The notes below the pieces were generated by a model. That model searched no databases. It worked only from the letters and a program-made list of their open reading frames with translations, and had not been told where the DNA came from. The position numbers and the translations under genes are program-made. Positions 9,176 through 17,787 of a stretch of 64,000 nt of DNA are shown piece by piece (position 1 is the first letter of the stretch; each line of letters begins with the position of its first letter). Location: contig NZ_QNSE01000004.1 in the NCBI RefSeq assembly GCF_003315485.1, positions 186,001-250,000 on the forward strand, written 5' to 3'. The stretch comes from Marinomonas rhizomae. GTDB lineage: Bacteria > Pseudomonadota > Gammaproteobacteria > Pseudomonadales > Marinomonadaceae.

Positions 9176-9634
9176 TTGAAGAAAAAGGATTTATTAAAAA
9201 TATTTAAGTTTTTTTTGATTCTCTTATTTATATGTATATTTATAGTTTTAATAATTATAGGTAAATGTAAGTATGAAGAAATTGACCAAAGAATAACTGA
9301 GGGTAGTGGTTATGGTTTGTCAATTGGTAGTACTTTCAGTGACGTTATTAATGTCTTAAAAAAAGTACCAGAAAAATATCCAAACGCTACTTTGCATTAT
9401 TATAAAGAGGGAAATAACTCTGTCCCAATTTCATGGGATTCTATAAATCAAATAAGTCCAAGTGATGGGTTGTTCTTAGTTTATGATACTCACTCCAACT
9501 ATTTAGATTTTCTAGATATTAGCTTTAATGATGATAAAGTTAGTGAAATGAATAGGATTAAGTTTTGTGCTCTAAATACTGAATACAAAGCATCACATCG
9601 TTGTATTGCTAGTTTATTGGGTTTGGATGGCTGA
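9176..9634 (+). CDS. Hypothetical single-pass membrane protein
   Basis: About 152 aa from a TTG start preceded by AAGGAG at eight-base spacing; ATG codons at 9146 and 9158 are in frame but lack a good ribosome site. An N-terminal basic stretch and one strong membrane segment (FFLILLFICIFIVLIIIG) anchor a hydrophilic domain of about 115 residues with two cysteines near the end. I do not recognise the domain. The gene is clearly AT-rich, suggesting recent acquisition. Confidence 0.55.
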   Translation: MKKKDLLKIFKFFLILLFICIFIVLIIIGKCKYEEIDQRITEGSGYGLSIGSTFSDVINVLKKVPEKYPNATLHYYKEGNNSVPISWDSINQISPSDGLFLVYDTHSNYLDFLDISFNDDKVSEMNRIKFCALNTEYKASHRCIASLLGLDG

Positions 9635-9781
9635 TGCAGTAATATATTTTAAAGAGGAATAGGTAGACGTTTAGTTTTTATTATGGGTAGTAGAGGGCTA
9701 AAATATACAGATCCCACTTCAGTGGTTTGCTTATTAAATAAGTGTACCTCGTTATATTATTTAGTAAAAATCCATCACTTC

Positions 9782-9816
9782 AAAAAAGACCGATGTTTCA
9801 CACATCGGTCTTTTTT
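9782..9816. terminator. Bidirectional rho-independent terminator
   Basis: Nine-base stem GACCGATGT/ACATCGGTC with a five-base loop, preceded by six A and followed by six T. It serves the rightward gene ending at 9634 and the leftward MYG1 gene ending at 9823. Confidence 0.85.
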
Positions 9817-9822
9817 ATTTAT

Positions 9823-10698
9823 CTAATTATCCAACGCCATTTCAGCCATTTTCATGGTGTTTTCAAATGACGCACAACCTGCGATAAACAAGCCGTTATG
9901 ACAGAACATAGCGTCGTCTAAACCTGTCACGTCTTGAAGTTCTTTGTCAGACAATCCGGCCCAAGGCGCAGGGAGTTTTTTGCGGTCTTCAAAGGAACCA
10001 AGCTCAACAGGAACAGTTTGAATACGCCATTGTCCAGTCTGAGATGGGTAAACCATGAATAAGGCTTCTTTCGATAACCTAAGTACGGTGGTTTTCCATG
10101 GGGTGTATTGCTCTAACACGATGACTCTAGGGTCTTCGGCTTTTTCGATGGCGTTGGCGACGATGGTTTTTGCGTTTACGCCGCCGCTTGCAGCAGCAAT
10201 GAATCGAGTTAATAGACGTGATGCAAAGGCAACGGCTTCGTCAAAACAGGCATCAAAATCGCCTTCTTCTTGCCAGGTCGGGTTAAACATTGAGATGGTT
10301 TGGCTCAAGCTAATGCCTGTCTGTACACCTTCTACGTGTCCGCAATCGATTGCGTCGATGGTAGACACTAGATTTTTATCCAATGAGTTGGCGACCTCTT
10401 GATCCCCCGCGCATATTTGTAGACCGTATTTTTGCCAAATCAACCCAAAGGAGGAAAACGGAATGCCGTTTTCACGCGCGCCAGCGCCGCCTTTTTGGTG
10501 ATGATCAAAGCGACCTTTTTCTGCGTCATATAGACCGCCGACGTCCAGTACAATGTCGGCTTTGGCCATAACGTCTAGGTCACGTGTGCGTACGATGTTA
10601 GCCGCAGGGAAAAGGTGTTTAAGTGCCGCGACGGCAAAGACGTCGTCTGCGTGAAAGTTGCCATTGTGTGTTGCGATTACTTGAACTTGTTCGGTCAT
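9823..10698 (-). CDS. MYG1 family (UPF0160) protein
   Basis: 291 aa, normal for bacterial MYG1 proteins. DHH-like phosphoesterase features are present: THNGNFHADDVFAV at 10-23 and RFDHHQKGG at 63-71. Eukaryotic MYG1 is reported to be a 3'-5' RNA exonuclease; bacterial members are less studied. It ends at a bidirectional terminator and is followed on the other side by a gene-poor stretch. A degraded relic of a related gene lies about 0.8 kb downstream. Confidence 0.9.
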   Translation of the reverse strand: MTEQVQVIATHNGNFHADDVFAVAALKHLFPAANIVRTRDLDVMAKADIVLDVGGLYDAEKGRFDHHQKGGAGARENGIPFSSFGLIWQKYGLQICAGDQEVANSLDKNLVSTIDAIDCGHVEGVQTGISLSQTISMFNPTWQEEGDFDACFDEAVAFASRLLTRFIAAASGGVNAKTIVANAIEKAEDPRVIVLEQYTPWKTTVLRLSKEALFMVYPSQTGQWRIQTVPVELGSFEDRKKLPAPWAGLSDKELQDVTGLDDAMFCHNGLFIAGCASFENTMKMAEMALDN

Positions 10699-10852
10699 TC
10701 TATGGTCTCTTTGGTTGATATCATGTCACTTAACAGCACACACGTCGTAAAAAGCGGAATTTTACTGGGTTTTAAGGCAGGGTGACACCGTTCATTTTAG
10801 AAAAAACAAAACAAGTGTCTTTAGACTTCCCAAGCGTTACTAGAATGTTGCG

Positions 10853-11005
10853 TCAGTTGATATCTGTCTTGAATGCTTTAAACTTGTATAGTAATGATAT
10901 TACATAACAAACCTGATGCCGTTTAAATATTGATGCGTGTTTGGCAAGTGCAAGGTTATCGTACGAAAGCGGTTCTTTGGCCATAGAGAGGTATTCTGGG
11001 TTCAT
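10853..11005 (-). CDS. Possible small protein or truncated gene, 50 aa
   Basis: A frame starting MNPEYLSMAKEPLSYDNLAL with a TAGGA-like ribosome site and a plausible promoter upstream. The second half looks unlike a conserved protein (VCYVISLLYKFKAF), so this may be a 5' remnant of a longer gene. No family recognised. The remaining gene-free DNA between 10699 and 11246 holds nothing else I can identify apart from the promoter and terminator listed. Confidence 0.3.
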   Translation of the reverse strand: MNPEYLSMAKEPLSYDNLALAKHASIFKRHQVCYVISLLYKFKAFKTDIN

Positions 11006-11047
11006 AATGATATCCTACCAATAATTCATAGTTCTAGATTTATGGAA

Positions 11048-11097
11048 GTAATAAGCCATATCAGATCATTGTCAACTATATTTCTAAATATATAGAA
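11048..11097 (-). promoter_or_regulatory. Putative promoter with upstream palindrome
   Basis: On the minus strand TTGACA (11070-11075) and TATTAC (11048-11053) are 16 bases apart. Just upstream is an inverted repeat TTCTA-N6-TAGAA (11082-11097) that could be an operator. It would drive the 50-aa frame. Confidence 0.4.
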
Positions 11098-11141
11098 TTA
11101 ATGCGGTTGGAGGCTAAACAATAACAGTGCAAGCTGTATGT

Positions 11142-11182
11142 AAAAAATCCCCAATACTTGTACAGTTTAAATATTGGGGATT
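11142..11182 (-). terminator. Rho-independent terminator for aztD-like gene
   Basis: Stem ATCCCCAATA with its complement around AATATTGGGGAT; on the minus strand the stem is followed by six T. It lies 65 bases past the stop of the aztD-like gene. Confidence 0.75.
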
Positions 11183-11246
11183 CTGATCGTCAAACTATTC
11201 TATGTTGGTTGATAAAAGTGACAAAGGAATCGGATCTTGGCGTCAT

Positions 11247-12470
11247 TTAGTGGCTGATTCCACTGCCGCCAGCAACTGTGATGTTGTATGGAGAGCCTCC
11301 AATATCAATGGTGCCTACTTCTGAAAAGTCCTTCGTGCTGATGCGGCGTATTAAACCTGCATTAGGGTCAGTCATGATGATTTCATCTCCGGCCATCGCC
11401 AGTCTAGGGCGTGGGTCATTCCAATGTCCATCCATGCTATATGGTTGGGTGACACTTGCACTGGCTTCGATTTTACCCGTGAGTAAGTTTACTCGGTGGA
11501 TTTGTCCATTCTCTGTTAGAACATAACCATTTTGAATTTTTACTGGATCAAGAATGAAATCCACTTTACGGAATGGCAGTTCCACAAGTTGCATGTAAGG
11601 TGATTCTGTTGGATCTATAATGGCTAAACTGTTTGAACCATAACTAGAAAGGAAAACTTGAAAGGATTTTGCGCCATGAAAAGTACCCGCCATTTCCCCT
11701 TTTGGGAAGTTTGAAGGGTAGGGCAACATGGTATATTGAGTGCCGTTATAATTCTTTTTAGCTACTAAAACGCCTTCTTTACAGCCCACCGCTAAGTAAT
11801 GGCCTGAAAATGCTTCACCATGAAGCCCAGTACAAGTGTGTAATTCTCCACTAGAAATGCCTTCTTGGTTGACTGCTTGTAAGCCTATGCGCGGTGGAGC
11901 CTTTCCTTCTTCCGCTTTATCTGCGGCAATACTGGACAACCACTCTTTACCCCAAGGGACGACTACTCCGTGGTGTGCGTGTTTTTGCAGAACACGCGTT
12001 TCTTCTATGTGTCCTTCGGTTAATTCATGGCTGTCTAAAATAGTGGCATAACCCCCTTTGTCAAAGTTTATCGACACACTGCCATTATGTTCAATGACAT
12101 GAAAGGGGCGTGGACCTTGTATGACTTTTTGTATTGCTTTGGGGTCTTGGATTTCAATGTCGTTATGATCACCATGATGGTGAAAATGAATTCCAGACTG
12201 GATGAAATTCACTTGGTCGTCATCAGATTGAACAGCAACAATAACGCTGTTATCAGCGACAGAATAAAGCTTGCTTTGACCTGATGTGTCAAACGTCCAG
12301 CGTTCTTGAGGCGCGTTTAAGTTGAATGCCGTTACACGAGCAGCATCATGATCGGCAACAAAGACACGATAGCTTGTTAGATTACTATCATCATGGTGGC
12401 CGTAGTTTGCGCATGCAGTAAGGGCCACGCTTATTGTTAAAAGGCTAACCCTGCCAAGAAATGTGATCAT
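11247..12470 (-). CDS. AztD-like periplasmic zinc metallochaperone (lipoprotein)
   Basis: About 407 aa from the ATG that follows GGAGAA at proper spacing; a longer in-frame start at 12512 lacks one. The N-terminus is a signal peptide with lipobox LTAC, so it is probably a lipoprotein. The body looks like a beta-propeller, and a His-rich stretch (HFHHHGDHND, about residue 100) is typical of AztD zinc loops. AztD delivers zinc to the AztC binding protein of an ABC importer; no aztABC genes are in view. A near-perfect Zur site upstream supports zinc-starvation control. Confidence 0.8.
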   Translation of the reverse strand: MITFLGRVSLLTISVALTACANYGHHDDSNLTSYRVFVADHDAARVTAFNLNAPQERWTFDTSGQSKLYSVADNSVIVAVQSDDDQVNFIQSGIHFHHHGDHNDIEIQDPKAIQKVIQGPRPFHVIEHNGSVSINFDKGGYATILDSHELTEGHIEETRVLQKHAHHGVVVPWGKEWLSSIAADKAEEGKAPPRIGLQAVNQEGISSGELHTCTGLHGEAFSGHYLAVGCKEGVLVAKKNYNGTQYTMLPYPSNFPKGEMAGTFHGAKSFQVFLSSYGSNSLAIIDPTESPYMQLVELPFRKVDFILDPVKIQNGYVLTENGQIHRVNLLTGKIEASASVTQPYSMDGHWNDPRPRLAMAGDEIIMTDPNAGLIRRISTKDFSEVGTIDIGGSPYNITVAGGSGISH

Positions 12471-12548
12471 TTGGTTTTCTCCATTAAAAGTGATGTTTTG
12501 CTGAGGTTTCATTATTGAAATTAGAATGAAATAAATCGACTAAAAATA

Positions 12549-12563
12549 TGTTATAACATAACT
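12549..12563 (-). promoter_or_regulatory. Zur box upstream of aztD-like gene
   Basis: TGTTATAACATAACT matches the gammaproteobacterial Zur consensus TGTTATANNATAACA at all but the last base. It is about 80 bases upstream of the aztD-like start, a position suited to repression when zinc is plentiful. Confidence 0.75.
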
Positions 12564-12611
12564 TTTGTAGAGTGCAATGAAATAATTCTTTTCTATAATC
12601 TCGCCACAAAG

Positions 12612-12868
12612 GCTTTCCATAATGAAGCGGCGTTTTGATATGCTGACTATGATTTTCCCACTGCAGTAATGCTGGGTGTTATTGTTGGCCCATTAAGCTA
12701 TGTTCTGTTTAGTATTGGCAACCAGTTAAATGGATAAACATCATTTGGAATGGATCGGCTAAGTACGCTGATCAAACACACACCCTTAATAGCAGTGCTC
12801 TAAATGAGGCGACAGCCATATTAGAAGGATGGCGAATAAGTAGGCAGTACTACGAAAGTTATAAATAA
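12612..12868 (+). pseudogene. Decayed coding remnants, unidentified
   Basis: Two overlapping frames look coding but have no start and are broken. The first (12612-12737) reads AFHNEAAF, a TGA, then YADYDFPTAVMLGVIVGPLS and LFSIGNQLNG, like a membrane segment. The second (12713-12868) reads YWQPVKWINIIWNGSAKYAD and ends in ISRQYYESYK. They may be pieces of one frameshifted gene. The family is not recognised. Confidence 0.3.
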
Positions 12869-12881
12869 TACCTAGAAACCG

Positions 12882-13316
12882 TTAGCTGATTTTTCGTGCA
12901 GTTTCTTCTACTTTACACAGCAGCTCTAATAGTTTTTTCTGATCGGATTGACTTAATGCTTTTAGAAGCAATTCCTCGGTTGAGGTAGCTAGCACGACAA
13001 CTTTGCCGTAATGCTCTCGACCAAGGTCTGTCAGGGAGAACTCTACTAAGCGACGATCTTGCTCATTAACGATTTTTTGTACCCATCTTTTACTACACAG
13101 GCTTGTTCCCGCGCGGGACGCAGCGACTCTATCTAGGCCTATGGCTTTTTCTAAATCTCTTACTGAGAGCTTATCATATTTTCCTAAGTGAGCCAGCACG
13201 CGCCATTCAGGAACAGTTAACCCATATTGGTTTCTATATTTACGAGCCAGGGCTTCGGATGTTTGTTGAGCTGCCTGATTAAGGCGATATGGGACGAAGT
13301 TATTAAGATCAAACAT
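12882..13316 (-). CDS. MarR family transcriptional regulator
   Basis: 144 aa, a normal MarR length. The winged-helix core is visible: LTVPEWRVLAHLG (about 33-45), KLSVRDLEKAIGLDRVAASR (about 49-68) and the wing EQDRRLVEFSLTDLGRE (about 84-100). It is divergent from hmgA-hpd-fahA, and a large palindrome lies between the two, so it most likely controls homogentisate catabolism in response to a pathway intermediate. Confidence 0.9.
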   Translation of the reverse strand: MFDLNNFVPYRLNQAAQQTSEALARKYRNQYGLTVPEWRVLAHLGKYDKLSVRDLEKAIGLDRVAASRAGTSLCSKRWVQKIVNEQDRRLVEFSLTDLGREHYGKVVVLATSTEELLLKALSQSDQKKLLELLCKVEETARKIS

Positions 13317-13444
13317 TTTTTGCTGCCCTTAAACACATAAGATTAATACAACACAGGTTAATAGAGGAGGAGTGCTGAGCAGTAGTTTAAAGCCTTACTG
13401 GCAAGCAACCTACAAAAACTTTGAATGTTGAAATAATGAGATTG

Positions 13445-13480
13445 TTTCATTTGAAATGAGTTGACTCATTTCAAATGAAA
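13445..13480. promoter_or_regulatory. 36-bp palindromic operator, probable MarR site
   Basis: A perfect inverted repeat with 17-base arms and a two-base centre. Each arm itself contains a near-palindrome (TCATTTGAAATGA and TCATTTCAAATGA), so it can be seen as two tandem 13-bp MarR sites. It sits 41 bases upstream of the hmgA start, in the MarR/hmgA intergenic region. Confidence 0.7.
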
Positions 13481-13520
13481 TGATTATATGGTTTTCCACT
13501 TATTATTTTCGGCTTTAGTC

Positions 13521-14840
13521 ATGTCATATCTTAACGGCTTTAGAAACTACCATTCGACCGAGGCGTATGCTGGTGTTCTGCCTATTGGTCAAAATAGTCC
13601 TCAGCAGTGTCAGTTTGGTTTGTACGCAGAACAGATAAGCGGCTCTGCATTTACCGCTCCTAATGGCCATAATCTACGCAGTTGGATGTATCGTATTCGA
13701 CCTAGTGTTGCTCATCGAGGTGATGGAGAAAGTGTTGAGTTCGATCACTGGGTCTCTCAATCAGATGATAGTAAAACCCACATAGCCTTTGATCCTCTTC
13801 GATGGAATCCATTAGAAAATATAGAAGGGCATTGGATCGAATCTGTTCGTACCTTGACTATCGCAGGGTCTGCAAGTTCGCAAACTGGTATGTCTGCGAG
13901 CATGGCGACGCTTCATCCGCAACAACAGCCTGTGTTACAAAACCATGATGCTGAAATGTTAGTGATGCCTATTAGTGCTCCTATTACATTGCGAACTGAA
14001 TATGGTGTGTTGGACGTTGCTGTAGGTTCGCTGGGGGTTATTCCGCGTTCTGCATTTGTGGCGTTAAGCACTGAAAAGATGACTCAAATTTATTTGTTAG
14101 AAAATTATGGCGCACCTTTTGAATTGCCTAGTCGTGGCGCAATAGGAGCTAATGGCTTGGCAAATGAGCGTGACTTTGAATACCCAACGGCGAGCTATAT
14201 AGAACAACAAACAGCGACTTGGGTTATTGAAAAGAGAGAAGGGAGGTTTCGTGAATTCACGCTTGAACACTCTCCATTTGATGTCTTAGGTTGGCACGGC
14301 AATCATGCCCCTTATCGATACGATTTGAGACGCTTTAATACTCTGGGGTCAATCAGTTATGACCACCCTGATCCGTCCATTTTTACAGTACTCACATCAC
14401 CAAGCCAAACTGCTGGCGTGGCAAATATTGATGTGGTGGTATTTGGTGATCGTTGGTTAGTAGCGGAAAATACGTTCCGGCCACCTTGGTATCACCGTAA
14501 TGTTATGGCTGAATTTATGGGGTTAATTTACGGCACATACGATGCCAAACCAAATGGTTTTTTGCCTGGTGGCGCGAGTCTTCATAATGCAGGTTCACCA
14601 CATGGCCCTGACTATGATGCGTTTTCAACAGCATCTGTGTCAGAGTTGTCTCCCCATAAGTTATCTGGAACATTGGCGTTTATGTTTGAAACCAGTGTGC
14701 CACAGCGAATTACAAGCTTTGCAGCGAACGCTGATGAACGTCAAAATGATTATGTCGACTGTTGGAAAGATATCCAGCCTGCCAGCTTTATTATTACGGG
14801 CTCCAAAGAACCAAACAAAAAAAGTAATGGACAAGCCTAA
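13521..14840 (+). CDS. hmgA: Homogentisate 1,2-dioxygenase
   Basis: About 439 aa from the ATG of MSYLNGFRNYHSTEAYAG, which matches the family N-terminus; a frame opening at 13488 adds 11 unlike residues. The enzyme opens the ring of homogentisate to maleylacetoacetate using Fe(II). Family motifs include LPIGQNSPQQCQFGLYAEQI near the start, HNVMAEFMGLIYG-like YHRNVMAEFMGLIYGTYDAK (about 327-346) and GGASLHNAGSPHGPD (about 354-368) with metal-ligand His/Glu. First gene of the homogentisate operon. Confidence 0.95.
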   Translation: MSYLNGFRNYHSTEAYAGVLPIGQNSPQQCQFGLYAEQISGSAFTAPNGHNLRSWMYRIRPSVAHRGDGESVEFDHWVSQSDDSKTHIAFDPLRWNPLENIEGHWIESVRTLTIAGSASSQTGMSASMATLHPQQQPVLQNHDAEMLVMPISAPITLRTEYGVLDVAVGSLGVIPRSAFVALSTEKMTQIYLLENYGAPFELPSRGAIGANGLANERDFEYPTASYIEQQTATWVIEKREGRFREFTLEHSPFDVLGWHGNHAPYRYDLRRFNTLGSISYDHPDPSIFTVLTSPSQTAGVANIDVVVFGDRWLVAENTFRPPWYHRNVMAEFMGLIYGTYDAKPNGFLPGGASLHNAGSPHGPDYDAFSTASVSELSPHKLSGTLAFMFETSVPQRITSFAANADERQNDYVDCWKDIQPASFIITGSKEPNKKSNGQA

Positions 14841-14903
14841 TGGGTAATCGCTCATGTTCTCGTCTACAAATATCTATAGCGCTCCACTGGTCGCGAAGTG
14901 TGC

Positions 14904-14921
14904 GTGGAATTGCAATTCCAC
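14904..14921. promoter_or_regulatory. 18-bp perfect palindrome upstream of hpd
   Basis: GTGGAATTGCAATTCCAC is fully self-complementary with no spacer and lies about 75 bases before the hpd start in the hmgA-hpd gap. It may be a regulator site giving hpd separate control; the binding protein is unknown. Confidence 0.4.
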
Positions 14922-14994
14922 CACCTTTTGAAACCAAATAAATGCCTCAAAATACATTACTACCAAATTATAAATATAAATAGGAATACAGAAA

Positions 14995-16071
14995 ATGGCA
15001 GATTTATTTGAAAACCCAGTTGGACTAGATGGATTTGAATTTGTAGAGTTTTCAGGTCCAAATCCCGAACAAATAGCACAAATTTTTCAGCTTATGGGGT
15101 TTGAATTAGTCGCTAAGCATCGCTCGAAAGATGTTGAACTTTATCGACAAGGCGGCATTAACTTCATCTTAAATAAAGAACAAGGCAGTGAAGCTTATTA
15201 CTTTGGTCAGGAGCACGGTAATGCCGCGGCTGGCATGGGGTTTCGTGTCAAAAATGCTCAAAAAGCTTACCAATACGTTCTCTCTAAAGGCGCTAAGCCA
15301 ATGGATATTCCTACTGGTCCTATGGAGCTTAGGTTGCCTGCAATCAAAGGTATTGGTGGCGCACCAATTTATTTGATTGACCGTTATGAAGATGGTTTAT
15401 CTATCTATGATATTGATTTCGAGTTCTTACCTGGCGTAGATAAAAAACCAGTTGGTCATGGCTTTTATGAGATTGACCATCTGACACACAATGTCTACAG
15501 AGGTCGTATGGCCTATTGGGGGCGCTTCTACGAAACCTTATTTAACTTCCGTGAGATTCGTTACTTTGATATCAAGGGGGAATATACCGGTCTAACGTCA
15601 CGAGCGATGACGGCTCCTGATGGAAAAATCCGTATCCCGTTAAACGAAGAGGCGTCAAGTGGAACCGGTCAAATTGAAGAGTTCCTGATGTCATTTAATG
15701 GTGAAGGCATTCAGCACATAGCCTTACGTACAGACAATTTGCTGGCCAGTGTTGATTCCTTGCGTGCCAGTGGTATTGAACTGATGACGGCTCCGCCGAG
15801 TACCTATTACGATATGTTGGAAGAGCGTCTTCCTGGGCATGGTGAAAAGGTCGATGAGCTGAAAACTCGTGGAATATTGCTTGATGGAACCACCGATGGT
15901 GCTCCACGCTTATTATTACAAATTTTCTCTACCAATCAGTTAGGCCCAGTGTTTTTTGAGTTTATCCAGCGCAAAGGTGATGACGGTTTTGGTGAAGGAA
16001 ATTTCAAGGCGTTGTTTGAATCCATCGAACGTGATCAGGTGTCTCGCGGCGTTATCGAAACCAATGTGTAA
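14995..16071 (+). CDS. hpd: 4-hydroxyphenylpyruvate dioxygenase
   Basis: 358 aa, usual for bacterial HPPD. It converts 4-hydroxyphenylpyruvate to homogentisate with Fe(II). Two vicinal-oxygen-chelate domains are seen; metal ligands are suggested by EIDHLTHNV (about 158-166), [11 protein letters not shown] (about 237-247) and FFEFIQRKG (about 320-328). A ribosome site (AATAGGAAT) precedes the ATG. It is the second gene of the tyrosine-degradation operon, followed by a destroyed maiA and then fahA. Confidence 0.96.
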   Translation: MADLFENPVGLDGFEFVEFSGPNPEQIAQIFQLMGFELVAKHRSKDVELYRQGGINFILNKEQGSEAYYFGQEHGNAAAGMGFRVKNAQKAYQYVLSKGAKPMDIPTGPMELRLPAIKGIGGAPIYLIDRYEDGLSIYDIDFEFLPGVDKKPVGHGFYEIDHLTHNVYRGRMAYWGRFYETLFNFREIRYFDIKGEYTGLTSRAMTAPDGKIRIPLNEEASSGTGQIEEFLMSFNGEGIQHIALRTDNLLASVDSLRASGIELMTAPPSTYYDMLEERLPGHGEKVDELKTRGILLDGTTDGAPRLLLQIFSTNQLGPVFFEFIQRKGDDGFGEGNFKALFESIERDQVSRGVIETNV

Positions 16072-16081
16072 AAGCTAAAAA

Positions 16082-16302
16082 ATGGGCGAAGTTGGTACCT
16101 TGTATTCCTGATGTACCTTTCGCGTGCGCCAAAGTATGAATGATGGCGTACGCGATAGCCTGTGGTGTTTATCCAATTAACAACTTGCGAGACCTTCAAT
16201 ACCTGCGTACGAGCCTGATTGTGTCGGATCCAAGTCAATTGTCTTCATCTAGAAGCGTTTCAGCACGCTGTGTCAGAAGTTCAATCTGATAAACAGCCGT
16301 AA
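16082..16302 (+). pseudogene. maiA: Degraded maleylacetoacetate isomerase gene
   Basis: The hpd-fahA gap contains shattered pieces in the order expected for MaiA: an N-terminal TLYS followed by frameshifts and stops; YPINNLRDLQYLR (16168-16206), which matches the MaiA segment HPLNNLRVLQYL; and a C-terminal LEAFQHAVSEVQSDKQP ending in TAA at 16300-16302, matching family ends of the LPAFQxAHPxxQPD type. More than half of the about 215-residue protein is missing, and several frames are needed. The gene is clearly non-functional. Confidence 0.7.
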
Positions 16303-16350
16303 CTAAATTAAATATGATGAATAGTAAAAACTACCTTAAGGAGATGTTCT

Positions 16351-17643
16351 GTGAATACCAATCGCATTAACAGCTGGTTGCCGAGTGCTAATATTGCGGG
16401 TTGTGAATTCCCCTTAGCGAACTTGCCTTACGCGGTCTTTTCCTGCGGGAATGAAAAACACTATATTGGTGTGGGTATTGGAGACAGTATTGTTAACCTC
16501 TGTGCTTTAGAAGAAGCAGGATTGTTTGACGAGTTAGATCTGTGTTTGCGTGACGCAGTCAAACAACAGGCTCTTAATCAATTGATGGGGTTAGGTCATT
16601 CACACTGGACCGCGTTGCGTCTGCGTCTGGTAGAGTTGCTAAGTAAGAATACTTATCAAAACCAGGTGGAGCCGTGTTTGATTCCTCAGGTAGATGTGTC
16701 TTTTCATCTACCTTGTCAAATCGGTGACTACACGGATTTCTATACGTCAGTGCACCATGCTACTCGAGTCGGGTCCTTATTCCGACCAGATAACCCTCTA
16801 CTGCCAAACTACAAATGGATTCCGATTGGTTATCATGGTCGTTCCTCATCAATACGTATATCAGGTGAAGCCTTTAAGCGTCCTGTAGGGCAATTAAAAG
16901 CCCCTGATGCAGAGTGTCCAGAATTGGGGCTCTGTAAACGTCTTGATTATGAATTAGAGTTAGGTATTTTTATTGGCAAAGGTAGCCAGTTGGGAACCCC
17001 TGTCAGCATGGTCGATGCTGAGCAACATGTTTTCGGCGTGTCTATGTTTAACGATTGGTCTGCTCGTGATATTCAAGCATGGGAATACCAACCTTTAGGG
17101 CCATTCTTATCGAAAAACTTCTTTTCTAGTCTAAGCCCTTGGATCGTTCCAATGGAAGCTTTAGCGCCTTATCGCTGTGATTGGACGCGAGATTCCGCCG
17201 ACCCTCAGCCTCTCGACTATTTAGATTCCAAAGTGAATCGTGATAAAGGGGCAATTGATATCAAGCTAGAGGTTTGGATAGAAACGGCAAAAATGCGAGC
17301 GGATAATCAACCTGCAGAACGTTTGTCAAAAAGTAACTTCAAAGAATCCTATTGGACAATTGCACAAATGGTAACTCACCACACGGTAAATGGCTGTGAT
17401 TTAAAACCGGGCGATTTGCTGGGAAGTGGAACCCAATCAGGTCCAAATCATGAAGAGTCCGGCTCCCTTCTTGAACTTACTGCTGGCGGAAAAGCCCCCA
17501 TTACGTTAAGCAATGGTGAACAACGTTCTTTTGTTGAAGATGGTGACCGAATTATTCTCAAAGGTTATTGTGGCGATGATCAATTAAAAATTGGGCTAGG
17601 GCAGGTGGATAACCTTGTTCTGTCTGGAAGTAAGCCAGAATAA
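16351..17643 (+). CDS. fahA: Fumarylacetoacetase
   Basis: 430 aa, normal for FAH. GTG start chosen because AAGGAG lies seven bases upstream. It hydrolyses fumarylacetoacetate to fumarate and acetoacetate, the last step of tyrosine degradation. Family features: DYTDFYTSVHHATRVGSLFR (about 127-146) with metal and catalytic Asp/His, LDYELELGIFIGKG (about 199-212), NDWSARDIQAWEYQPLGPFL (about 233-252) and GDLLGSGTQSGP (about 353-364). Last gene of the operon, followed by a terminator. Confidence 0.95.
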   Translation: MNTNRINSWLPSANIAGCEFPLANLPYAVFSCGNEKHYIGVGIGDSIVNLCALEEAGLFDELDLCLRDAVKQQALNQLMGLGHSHWTALRLRLVELLSKNTYQNQVEPCLIPQVDVSFHLPCQIGDYTDFYTSVHHATRVGSLFRPDNPLLPNYKWIPIGYHGRSSSIRISGEAFKRPVGQLKAPDAECPELGLCKRLDYELELGIFIGKGSQLGTPVSMVDAEQHVFGVSMFNDWSARDIQAWEYQPLGPFLSKNFFSSLSPWIVPMEALAPYRCDWTRDSADPQPLDYLDSKVNRDKGAIDIKLEVWIETAKMRADNQPAERLSKSNFKESYWTIAQMVTHHTVNGCDLKPGDLLGSGTQSGPNHEESGSLLELTAGGKAPITLSNGEQRSFVEDGDRIILKGYCGDDQLKIGLGQVDNLVLSGSKPE

Positions 17644-17684
17644 GCAGACCTTTCTTAGTACTCTTTTTTATTTATTGTTGTTTT

Positions 17685-17724
17685 AAAAATAGCTCCGGTT
17701 CCAACGACCCCGAGCTATTTTTTT
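17685..17724 (+). terminator. Rho-independent terminator after fahA
   Basis: AAAATAGCTC pairs with GAGCTATTTT around a loop of 16 bases and is followed by T. The A/T flanks make it potentially bidirectional, also serving the leftward GGDEF gene ending at 17788. Confidence 0.8.
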
Positions 17725-17787
17725 GTGCTCTTATACATGCCGTTTCACTTTAAAATCAGTGAAAATGGTTATTGTAAAAAAAAGCTC

